A DNA stretch of 64,000 nucleotides from Halovivax limisalsi (GTDB lineage Archaea; Halobacteriota; Halobacteria; Halobacteriales; Natrialbaceae). The translations under genes were made by a program, and so were the position numbers. Numbering within the stretch: the first letter of the stretch is position 1; every line of letters begins with the position of its first letter. Positions 25,073-31,650 of this stretch are shown here, one piece after another. The notes below the pieces were generated by a model. It was not told where the DNA came from, made no database searches, and was given only the letters and a program-made list of their open reading frames with translations. The stretch covers positions 1,302,001 through 1,366,000 of the forward strand of contig NZ_CP095757.1 in the NCBI RefSeq assembly GCF_023093535.1, written 5' to 3'.

Positions 25073-25693
25073 ATGATGCCCCAGATTACCAATGACGGTA
25101 AGAAAATCCTGTCTGCTATAGAGCAAAAGTTGGGCCGGTCCCCTTCAAGCGACGAAATGGAGACTGTTCGAAGAATCTTAGAAGAGAAAGGCTTCCTGAG
25201 GATTTCTCAGGGGGCGACCACACGGTACGTCTTCGCACTTCCGAACGACATCATAGCTGGAACCGATAGAGCAGTTTTGAAAATACCAGGAAGAAGAACA
25301 GATTTCTTTGAGAGTTATTCCTTGGAACATTTAGGCGCTGACCAGAATATACGCTCAGTATATACAGCAGAATATCTATCGAAGGAAGGATTGGCACCAC
25401 CCATAATTAGCTATTCTGAACTTGGCTCATGGGTTGTCTATCCCTTCTTAGATGACCTGAGTGACGAACATATGGATGAGTTTGAGCAGAAAGTAGACGA
25501 AATCAAATCAATAAATGAGGTCTCTATCGCAACTCAGAGAGAAATGCCTGGGACGGCAGATATAGAAATTCCTGAGAGTTGGGGTGTATATGAAGGTGAA
25601 GTTGTCCTGCGAGATCTAGCGAGTGTTGTCATCAGTGAGGATAAAGCGCCTGAATTAGACCTCGTGAAAGACCCTCTCTGGGAATCCCATTAG
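25073..25693 (+). CDS. Hypothetical protein, possible degenerate kinase-like fold
   Basis: 206 residues. The N-terminal 50 residues (KKILSAIEQKLGRSPSSDEMETVRRILEEKGFLRIS) suggest a helical or winged-helix domain. The middle has RAVLKIPGRR, then YTAEYLSKEGLAPPIISYSELGSWVVYPFLDDL, a spacing that recalls the beta3-Lys and hinge strands of kinase-like folds such as APH or HipA. No catalytic HxD/DFG equivalents are clear, so this is only a hint. It sits just upstream of the microprotein array in the same direction. Confidence 0.55.
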   Translation: MMPQITNDGKKILSAIEQKLGRSPSSDEMETVRRILEEKGFLRISQGATTRYVFALPNDIIAGTDRAVLKIPGRRTDFFESYSLEHLGADQNIRSVYTAEYLSKEGLAPPIISYSELGSWVVYPFLDDLSDEHMDEFEQKVDEIKSINEVSIATQREMPGTADIEIPESWGVYEGEVVLRDLASVVISEDKAPELDLVKDPLWESH

Positions 25694-25788
25694 TCGGCCC
25701 TGCTAACGATACCGCTCGTTGATGAAAAGTGAAAAATTCCAGCGGCTGAAAACCTTTTACCCACAGAACAGGGCTGAACGCGCTCATT

Positions 25789-25821
25789 AGTGGCAAAGGC
25801 TTTAAACAACCAAGTGGCAAA
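25789..25821 (+). promoter_or_regulatory. Promoter of microprotein array: TATA box flanked by direct repeats
   Basis: TTTAAA at 25801-25806 lies about 27 bp upstream of the first ATG at 25830, ideal for a leaderless transcript. The 9-mer AGTGGCAAA occurs at 25789-25797 and again at 25813-25821, exactly 24 bp apart, on both sides of the TATA box. It is a plausible operator. Confidence 0.5.
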
Positions 25822-25829
25822 AGAGGTAC

Positions 25830-25925
25830 ATGGGACTCTGTAAAGAATGCCGAAAAGAGGCAGAGAGTACCACCGTCGAAAAGGGCGAATTTCGGACGTG
25901 TGACCGCTGCGGCAAACGATACTAA
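25830..25925 (+). CDS. Four-cysteine microprotein 1 (31 aa)
   Basis: The peptide is MGLCKECRKEAES, a short spacer, then RTCDRCGKRY. Two CxxC pairs 17 residues apart could bind one zinc ion as a minimal ribbon. It is the first of four homologous genes; the family pattern is M-(P/G)-L-C-x-x-C-R-x-E-A-E ... C-D-R-C-G-K. It starts a leaderless transcript and ends 2 bp before microprotein 2. It is short enough to escape normal gene calling. Function unknown. Confidence 0.75.
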   Translation: MGLCKECRKEAESTTVEKGEFRTCDRCGKRY

Positions 25926-25927
25926 CT

Positions 25928-26047
25928 ATGCCCCTCTGTTCCAAATGCCGAGAGGAAGCAGAGTTCACCTCACTCCAAGGTGGAAAGAGCGCGAAAAACA
26001 CCGACAATGGTTCGAAAACGTGCGACCGTTGCGGTAAGTCACTCTGA
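25928..26047 (+). CDS. Four-cysteine microprotein 2 (39 aa)
   Basis: The longest of the four. MPLCSKCREEAEF, a Gly/Lys/Asn-rich spacer of about 18 residues, then KTCDRCGKSL. The cysteine pairs and the REEAE block are conserved while the spacer varies in length and sequence, as expected if the metal site is under selection. Its TGA overlaps the ATG of microprotein 3 (TGATG), suggesting translational coupling. Confidence 0.78.
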   Translation: MPLCSKCREEAEFTSLQGGKSAKNTDNGSKTCDRCGKSL

Positions 26048-26157
26048 TGCCCCTCTGTTCAGATTGTCGAAACGAGGCGGAGGCATCGTGGGATGCTCTC
26101 ACCGATGCTGAGTGCCAAGCAATCATTTGCGACCGATGCGGAAAGGAAATAGGATAA
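26047..26157 (+). CDS. Four-cysteine microprotein 3 (36 aa)
   Basis: MPLCSDCRNEAEA, a spacer containing an extra cysteine (DAECQAI), then ICDRCGKEIG. The four family cysteines are present. Its start overlaps the stop of copy 2, and its TAA overlaps the start of copy 4 (TAATG). The spacer is acidic, with one Trp, unlike the neighbours. Confidence 0.78.
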   Translation: MPLCSDCRNEAEASWDALTDAECQAIICDRCGKEIG

Positions 26158-26264
26158 TGCCTCTCTGTTCCGAGTGCCGAGAAGAAGCAGAGTTCTCAAT
26201 CCGAGTGAATACTGGCGAGGATGATTCCGAAAAACGGTGTGACCGATGTGGGAAGCGAATCTAG
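26157..26264 (+). CDS. Four-cysteine microprotein 4 (35 aa)
   Basis: MPLCSECREEAEF, a spacer (SIRVNTGEDDSEK), then RCDRCGKRI. At the DNA level its first 36 bp are close to those of copy 2, which supports recent tandem duplication. It ends 12 bp before the membrane-protein gene at 26277, so all five are likely on one transcript. Confidence 0.78.
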   Translation: MPLCSECREEAEFSIRVNTGEDDSEKRCDRCGKRI

Positions 26265-26276
26265 CACGGGTCGGAT

Positions 26277-26857
26277 ATGCCGGATGAAACTGAAGAAGTG
26301 GAGGAGACGGAGACGAGCAACAGAGTAGTGACGATGAGGAGCGTGATGTAATAGACCCATCTGACTTTCCAACACTCCGCCTCACACTCGAAGAAGCACG
26401 GCGGAAATATGACAATGAAGAGAGTCGGCGAGATACGGTTGAGAACAAAATTGGGATTGTCGTCACGGTAGATGCACTGCTCATCTCCTTCGGCGCACTG
26501 TTCTCCGACCTCCAAGTTCTAGTTCTCGCTGGAGTCCTTACCCCAGCACTCATCTCTGCGGGACTAGGTCTATACACAATCCGCTCCCGCGATTACAAAC
26601 GACCGGGAAAAGACATCAAAGACTTTTACCAGTATTCAGGATTTGACGACCCTGCTGACCAACAGGAACAACTGCTCCTCGATTACTCAGAGGTGACTTT
26701 GACAAATAAGGAGATGAACGACCCGAAGTTCAGACGATTTAACATCTGCATTGCTCTCACGTTCGTCTCTATATTCTTACTGCTGGCAGCACCCTTGGCC
26801 TCGCACTTGGGTTGGATAGAATCAGCCATAGACTACATGAGGGTAGTATGCAGTTGA
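26277..26857 (+). pseudogene. Three-helix membrane protein gene with a frameshift near its start
   Basis: The ATG frame gives MPDETEEVEETETSNR and soon stops. From about 26324 another frame reads SSDDEERDVIDPSDFPTLRL and stays open to 26857. One deleted base near 26322-26324 explains this. The rebuilt protein (about 193 aa) has a charged helix (EEARRKYDNEESRRDTVEN), two adjacent transmembrane helices (IGIVVTVDALLISFGALF; LVLAGVLTPALISAGLGLY), a cytosolic stretch and a third helix (ICIALTFVSIFLLLAAPLA). The layout recalls small membrane effectors of defence islands, but the similarity is only in topology. Confidence 0.6.
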
Positions 26858-27011
26858 TTCCTCCTTCAGGCTGGTAGAGACTGAGAACTGAGTCTCGAAG
26901 ACCATCACTCTCTTCGACCAATGGCGAGAACTCTAGGCAAGCACAACTGAAGGTCTGAATGAGGCCAATCAGCTACAACCACTTTCAGCGTCAGTATTGG
27001 TGGAAATGAGA

Positions 27012-27248
27012 TTATCCTTCAAATCCTTCTGGGGTATTGCCTGTCGGTCGCAATGACTCGGAATCGAGACTCTCCTCAATCATCATTTCCTGAAATAATT
27101 CGCTTTCAGTTTCTTCAATGCGCAATTCGCTCCACCCTTCTCTGTCTAAATGGTCATACAATACATCCCGGTCTACCCAAGTGGTAGGGCTCTTGATGGT
27201 TCTATCATAGATAGCTTCGTACATATCTTTGGCATCGTCGCTGACCAT
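27012..27248 (-). CDS. Small acidic hypothetical protein
   Basis: 78 residues, acidic and helical: KDMYEAIYDRTIKSPTTWVDRDVLYDHLDREGWSELRIEETESELFQEMMIEE. The composition is protein-like (few Arg-runs, balanced charge), and the frame is intact in A+T-rich DNA. The pattern suggests a winged-helix-like or helical bundle protein, but no family is recognised. It stands alone on the minus strand. Confidence 0.5.
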   Translation of the reverse strand: MVSDDAKDMYEAIYDRTIKSPTTWVDRDVLYDHLDREGWSELRIEETESELFQEMMIEESLDSESLRPTGNTPEGFEG

Positions 27249-27469
27249 ACCGGACCTGTTCGTTATCGTTCGTTTTAGTCCTGGTTGTTGATGAGTTCAA
27301 CAGCCTGATGGAGCCATCTCCCTAGGTCATCGGAGAAATGGGGTCTGCAGGTTTCTAGACCTGATTTTCAACACTTGTTTGGTATATCGCGTGCTATAAC
27401 ACCCGTTAAGGAGGAGGACTTATAACATATCCGATCATTGGTTTCGGTATTAAATCTGATACAAATCGG

Positions 27470-27961
27470 ATGGACGATGCACAAACCGAGACTAAGACGC
27501 TGATGGGTGGAGATGCTGTCCTTGCCGCAGAAGAAGGAGATGTGGTTCAGTTCCGAGAGGATGAATTGACCGTATCAGAGAAGGGTGAATTCAACGACCA
27601 CGAGTACATTGTATTGGAAGGCCCACGAGGTGGCAACCACCGTGAAGTCCAATTCGATAGGGAGAATCTGCACCGACCAGATGATGACATCACATCAATC
27701 GACCTCAAACTCGAAGTTGAGGAAGAAACCGATGATGAGAAGCTAACAATCGACGTAAGCGACTACAACACCACCGACGAAGTCGGTGAATGGGACATAT
27801 TGTTCGGTGCTGACGTAGACTCGTCGCTACGCTCCTCGCGTTGCGGTGCGGGAAAAGTGGGCCGGCGCAGATTCGAACTGCGGTTACGGCCACCCGAAGG
27901 CCGAAGGATACCAAGCTACCCCACCGGCCCGCAATCGACAGGTGGTGACGGTCGCGTATAA
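27470..27961 (+). CDS. Hypothetical protein whose frame runs through the tRNA-Pro locus
   Basis: The first 120 residues look real and acidic: DAVLAAEEGDVVQFREDELTVSEKGEF...YIVLEGPRGGNHREVQFDRENLHR, beta-rich. From about 27825 the frame enters chromosome-like DNA and is read antisense through the tRNA (ELRLRPPEGRR...), so the C-terminus is not credible as evolved protein sequence. The gene was probably cut when the element joined, or was rearranged at, the tRNA. Confidence 0.5.
   Translation: MDDAQTETKTLMGGDAVLAAEEGDVVQFREDELTVSEKGEFNDHEYIVLEGPRGGNHREVQFDRENLHRPDDDITSIDLKLEVEEETDDEKLTIDVSDYNTTDEVGEWDILFGADVDSSLRSSRCGAGKVGRRRFELRLRPPEGRRIPSYPTGPQSTGGDGRV
27858..27930 (-). tRNA. tRNA-Pro (anticodon CGG)
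   Basis: A 73-nt cloverleaf on the minus strand. The acceptor stem is GGGCCGG/CCGGCCC with discriminator A; the D-arm GGGT/ATCC; the anticodon stem CGGCC/GGCCG with loop TTCGGGT (anticodon CGG, G37); the T-arm CGCAG/CTGCG with loop TTCGAAT. All stems pair apart from one G-T pair in the D-stem. CCA is not encoded. Its 3' end faces the A+T-rich island, the usual side for tRNA-targeted integration. A TTATTATA box lies about 30 bp upstream. Confidence 0.93.
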
Positions 27962-27965
27962 TAAT
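27955..27965 (-). promoter_or_regulatory. TATA box of tRNA-Pro
   Basis: On the minus strand the sequence TTATTATACG lies about 25-35 bp before the tRNA 5' end at 27930, a normal distance for archaeal promoters. Confidence 0.55.
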
Positions 27966-28011
27966 TGCGTTGTGCGCCGGCGGACGAGCACCGACGTCAC
28001 TGCGCTCTCCC

Positions 28012-28608
28012 TCAGAACCGCTCGTACCCGTCCGTGTCGAGCGCGTGGTGGGCGACCGTGATAGCCTGGTCGGCGTGCAGCGCGACCGGCCCCAGGCGAA
28101 CCCGCCGATCGGCGACCCGGTCGAGCACCTCGCGTTCCGCGTCCGTGAAATCGCCGTGATCGGAGAGGACGAACGCCGGGTGCTCCGGCAGTGCCCCCTC
28201 GACGAGTGGGTCGCCGTCCTCGTGGAGGTGGACGATCGTCGCGTCGGCCGCGAGCGCGTCGAGGGTCGCCTCGAAGCCGCGCCGATAGACCTCGAATCCC
28301 GGACTCGGTTCGGCGGGCAGCGCGCCGATGGCCTCGTCGCGGTGCTCGAGCGCCGTCCGGATTCGCGCGGCGGTCGAGCGCTCGTCCGGGTTCAACCGGC
28401 GAACCGCGCCCCCGTCGACGACGATCGAGAGTTCGTCCTGCAGGACGAGGTGAACGCGGACGTCCTCGCGGATTCCGTGCGAGCGTAGGAGCGCGGCCGT
28501 CAGGGATCGACAGAGGGCGTCGAGGCGACCCGCCCCGCCGGCGAGGTCGTCGAGCGAGAACGACGGCGCCGTCGGCACGTCGTGGCCCAGGCAGACGAAC
28601 TGGCGCAT
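28012..28608 (-). CDS. trmY: tRNA (pseudouridine54-N1)-methyltransferase TrmY
   Basis: 198 residues, typical for TrmY (formerly DUF358), a SPOUT methyltransferase that makes m1-pseudouridine at tRNA position 54. The blocks MRQFVCLGHDVPTAPSFSLDDLAGGAGRLD, VHLVLQDELSIVVDG, and the knot region HPAFVLSDHGDFTDAE plus VRLGPVALHADQAITVAHHALD are visible. The start at 28608 (MRQF) matches the family. Confidence 0.93.
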   Translation of the reverse strand: MRQFVCLGHDVPTAPSFSLDDLAGGAGRLDALCRSLTAALLRSHGIREDVRVHLVLQDELSIVVDGGAVRRLNPDERSTAARIRTALEHRDEAIGALPAEPSPGFEVYRRGFEATLDALAADATIVHLHEDGDPLVEGALPEHPAFVLSDHGDFTDAEREVLDRVADRRVRLGPVALHADQAITVAHHALDTDGYERF

Positions 28609-28811
28609 ACGACCCGTCCGACCGGTCGGCGTATATGTGCCACGGTGTCGAGGTGTGGCGGTGTCTCGATGCCGGGGGACGATCGGGTTCGGTCCCTCGG
28701 ACTCTCCGTTCCCGATCGGACTCGGTGGCTCTCGTTTCGGGATGCGCACCCGACGATGATATTTCCCACCGAAATTACTATTTCATCGCAGCGTGATGGT
28801 TCACGAATCGG

Positions 28812-30149
28812 ATGGAGAACCGGTCGTGGGTGTTCACCGGCCTCGTGATCCTTCTGGCCAGCGGGTGCTGGATCGTCGTCGAACCGGGGGCGGTAGGGTC
28901 GGCGACGTCGGTGCCGGCCGCATCGGACTCGCAAACCGCCGCTGGGGCGGACCTGACGGTCGCCGAGGCCGGCGATCCGGGCCTGCCCGGGTCGACGTAC
29001 GACGCCGTCGAGATCGACGCGATCCTGCTCTCGGTCGACCTCACGACCGAGGGTACCGCCGACTGGCGCATCGAACACCGCGTTCGCCTCGACGACCCGA
29101 ACGCGACGGCCGGCTTCGAGCGCACCCGCCGGGAGATCCGGCAGAATCGATCCGCGTTTCGCGTCCCGTTCGCCGAATCCGTCCGCGCGATGGCGACGAC
29201 GGCGCAGGCGAAGACGGGCCGTGCGATGGTCGTCGAGAACGTCACGGTGGAGGCCTCCCGGGAACACCTTCCACGGGAATACGGCATCGTCGCCTACGAA
29301 TTCCGGTGGCACGGCTTCGCCGCGACCGGCGACACGCTTCGGGCCGGCGACGCCCTCTCCGGGCTGTTCCTCGACGAGGTGACGACGCTGGCGATCGGCT
29401 GGCCCGAAGCGACCGAACCCGTCGAACTCGCTCCGGACCCGGCGACGAGGCGGGACGGTGGGGCCGTCTGGCGCGGCCCGCTCGAATTCGCCGGCGGCGA
29501 GCCGCGGATCGTCCTCGCGTCGGACGCGCGCTCGTTCGGATCGGACTACGCCGCGCCCCGGAGCAACGATGCCGCCCTGGCGCTCGCCACGGCGGGGGCC
29601 GTACTCGGGAGTCTCGCTGTGGCGTTCGTCTTGCGCCGTCGGCGCAGGAGGGGGAAGTCCGACCCGACGCGGGAGCAACCCGAGGGCGCGCCCGGGACCG
29701 GGGAGCCGGCGCACGTCGCGGAATACGCCGACCCCGAGAACGCGACGGGATCGAGCGGTCGCGATTCGGGGGCCGTCGACGAGTCGCAGTCGGCCGGTCC
29801 AACCGAGGCCGGTCGGGCGGCAGCGGCCGAGTCGGGGCGGGGGACGGCAACCGCATCGCCGGCGGGAGCGGACGCTTCCGGCGAACGGACCGATCCTGAG
29901 TCCCTATTGAGTAACGAGGAGCGCGTCCTCGAACTCCTCGAGGAGCGCGGCGGGCGGGTGAAACAACAGGACGTCGTCGCGGCCTTCGGGTGGTCGGAGA
30001 CGAAAACCAGCGAGGTCGTGGGCGAGCTTCGAGCGGCGGACGCCGTTTCAGTCTACCGCCTCGGGCGGGAGAACGTGCTCGCGCTCCCCGATGTCGCCCG
30101 CCACCGCCCAGACGGGCCTCCGGACGAAGCGACGGGTGACCGCGAATGA
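28812..30149 (+). CDS. Membrane-anchored protein with C-terminal winged-helix domain (DUF7345/DUF7343-like)
   Basis: 445 residues. It has a signal-like N-terminus (VFTGLVILLASGCWIVV), a large extracytoplasmic domain (about residues 50-250), one transmembrane helix (ALALATAGAVLGSLAVAFVL) followed by RRRRRR, a long disordered acidic linker, and a cytoplasmic winged helix (SNEERVLELLEERGGRVKQQDVVAAFGWSETKTSEVVGELRAADAVSVYRLGRENVLALP). This would let an outside signal reach a DNA-binding domain. The stop overlaps the next gene's start (ATGA). Confidence 0.82.
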   Translation: MENRSWVFTGLVILLASGCWIVVEPGAVGSATSVPAASDSQTAAGADLTVAEAGDPGLPGSTYDAVEIDAILLSVDLTTEGTADWRIEHRVRLDDPNATAGFERTRREIRQNRSAFRVPFAESVRAMATTAQAKTGRAMVVENVTVEASREHLPREYGIVAYEFRWHGFAATGDTLRAGDALSGLFLDEVTTLAIGWPEATEPVELAPDPATRRDGGAVWRGPLEFAGGEPRIVLASDARSFGSDYAAPRSNDAALALATAGAVLGSLAVAFVLRRRRRRGKSDPTREQPEGAPGTGEPAHVAEYADPENATGSSGRDSGAVDESQSAGPTEAGRAAAAESGRGTATASPAGADASGERTDPESLLSNEERVLELLEERGGRVKQQDVVAAFGWSETKTSEVVGELRAADAVSVYRLGRENVLALPDVARHRPDGPPDEATGDRE

Positions 30150-31309
30150 ACGGGGACGGAATCGACGAGGCGCGTTCCGACGCGAGTTCACGGCGGACAG
30201 CCGCGCGCGAGTCGACGGCTGGCTCCGACGATCCGAAGGCCGATCGGGGCGGCCCGTGGTCCGGAGGGCGGGTCGGTCGTCGCAATTTCCCCTCACGACG
30301 TCGGGGGCGCGGATCGATTCGGGGACGCCCACGCGCGATCCTCGTTCTGGCGATCGTTTGTCTCCTCGCTGGACAGGCGCTCACGGCCGGGATCGCGGTT
30401 TCGGGCGACGCCATCGGCGTCGGAAGCGAGCCCTCGACCGCCACCGCAGCCGGCATCGGCGCCAACGCGTCGACCGACGCCGTGGCCGACGATCTCGAAC
30501 CGGGTGCGCAGCTCGCGGCCGTCACGGCCGGCCAGGCGGCGTCGATTCGGGAGCGCGTCGACCGCGCGAGCTTCGGGGCACGCCTCGAGGAACCGAGGGC
30601 CTCGGTCGAACGGGCTGCCGTCGTGGATCGCGAGCTCGGCGACCTCGAGCGGCGGTTGACGGCGCTCGAACGGCGACACCGCTCGCTCGACGAATCGGGC
30701 CGGGACGAACGCGTCGGGGCTGGAACCGACACCGCCGGGAGAGCTGCGATCGGGTTCGAGGCCGAGTCCATCGAGGCACACCTGGCCGTCGTCGAGGCGG
30801 CAGCCGGGGACCTTCCCGCCGACGTGCGCTCCGCGCGCCGCCTCGACGAGCGGATCGATGGGCTATTCGGCCGCCTCGACTCGCTTCGAGCGCGGACCGG
30901 CGATGCGGTCGCTGCCGTCGAGGCGGCCGGTCGTCCGATCCGAACGACGCCGATTTCGGCGCCGAACGTGGCGGCGGCGATGGCACGGCTCGGGACGGAA
31001 GAACGCTGGTCCGTCGCGGAACTTCGCTCCGAGCGAATCGACCTCCACGTTCGGGCCGCCAACGGCACCGCACTGCGGTTCGGGATCGAAGGCGCCGGGA
31101 GCGATTCCCAGCGGGTCGAACGGGGTGCGATGGCCGATCCGACGGTTCGCGTCCACACCGATTACCGCGTCATCCGCGCCCTGGAACGCGGCGGGGATCC
31201 AACCCGGGTTTTGCGCGAGGGGTTGGCGGCCGGCCGGATCGCGATCGACGGCGTCGGCCTGCGCTCGTCGGTGAAGTACGGCGTCGTGGCGTACGTCGCC
31301 GGGGAGTGA
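30146..31309 (+). CDS. Membrane-anchored or secreted protein with possible SCP2-like C-terminus
   Basis: 387 residues, translationally coupled (4-bp overlap) to the HTH membrane protein upstream. A basic cytoplasmic head precedes one hydrophobic helix (AILVLAIVCLLAGQALTAGIAV). Then come charged helices (AVVDRELGDLERRLTALERRHRSLDES) and a C-terminal domain with ADPTVRVHTDYRVIRALERGGDPTRVLREGLAAGRIAIDG, a pattern like the SCP2 sterol/lipid-carrier fold. It could be the sensor or ligand-binding partner of the upstream protein; this is inference. Confidence 0.65.
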   Translation: MNGDGIDEARSDASSRRTAARESTAGSDDPKADRGGPWSGGRVGRRNFPSRRRGRGSIRGRPRAILVLAIVCLLAGQALTAGIAVSGDAIGVGSEPSTATAAGIGANASTDAVADDLEPGAQLAAVTAGQAASIRERVDRASFGARLEEPRASVERAAVVDRELGDLERRLTALERRHRSLDESGRDERVGAGTDTAGRAAIGFEAESIEAHLAVVEAAAGDLPADVRSARRLDERIDGLFGRLDSLRARTGDAVAAVEAAGRPIRTTPISAPNVAAAMARLGTEERWSVAELRSERIDLHVRAANGTALRFGIEGAGSDSQRVERGAMADPTVRVHTDYRVIRALERGGDPTRVLREGLAAGRIAIDGVGLRSSVKYGVVAYVAGE

Positions 31310-31650
31310 CGCGAATCGGGTGCCGTCCGACGGGCGCCTCTGTCGCTGGAGCCGGTCCGATGCGGACGTCGGTGCCGATTCGCGGGAGCGTTCGAGCGAG
31401 CTGTGGCCGATCGACCGTCACGTGGTGCGGCTGGATCGACTCTACGCCCCGGCGAGGCGAGACCGACCCGGGCGGGACACGAACGTCTGCCATGGCTCCT
31501 CGAAAAATCGAGTGTCACACCGCACTGGCCCGTCTGGACCGCGTCGGCGCCAGGCGCCGACCCGTCAGTCCCGCCGGACGGCCCAGCCGATCCTGCTTCC
31601 GACGCCGGAACTCCGGACTGCAGTATCACACCCGGGGCGACGGTCCGACG
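31310..31650. other. Convergent intergenic region, no gene seen
   Basis: It lies between two convergent genes. Frames here are Arg/Pro-rich shadows typical of G+C-rich DNA, with no recognisable domain. Confidence 0.5.

Noticed and set aside
25127-25137. GGGCCGG word in the island resembling the tRNA-Pro acceptor end as a second att site
   Set aside because: It lies inside an intact coding frame and the similarity does not extend.
26059-26577. 172-codon minus-strand frame over the microprotein array
   Set aside because: Ser/Arg-rich, no domain. The plus-strand microproteins share conserved cysteines and evenly coupled starts, which chance cannot explain.
29242-31158. 638-codon minus-strand frame opposite the HTH/SCP2-like pair
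   Set aside because: Arg/Pro/Ser-rich, low-complexity translation typical of antisense G+C-rich DNA; the plus-strand genes have domains and coupled starts.
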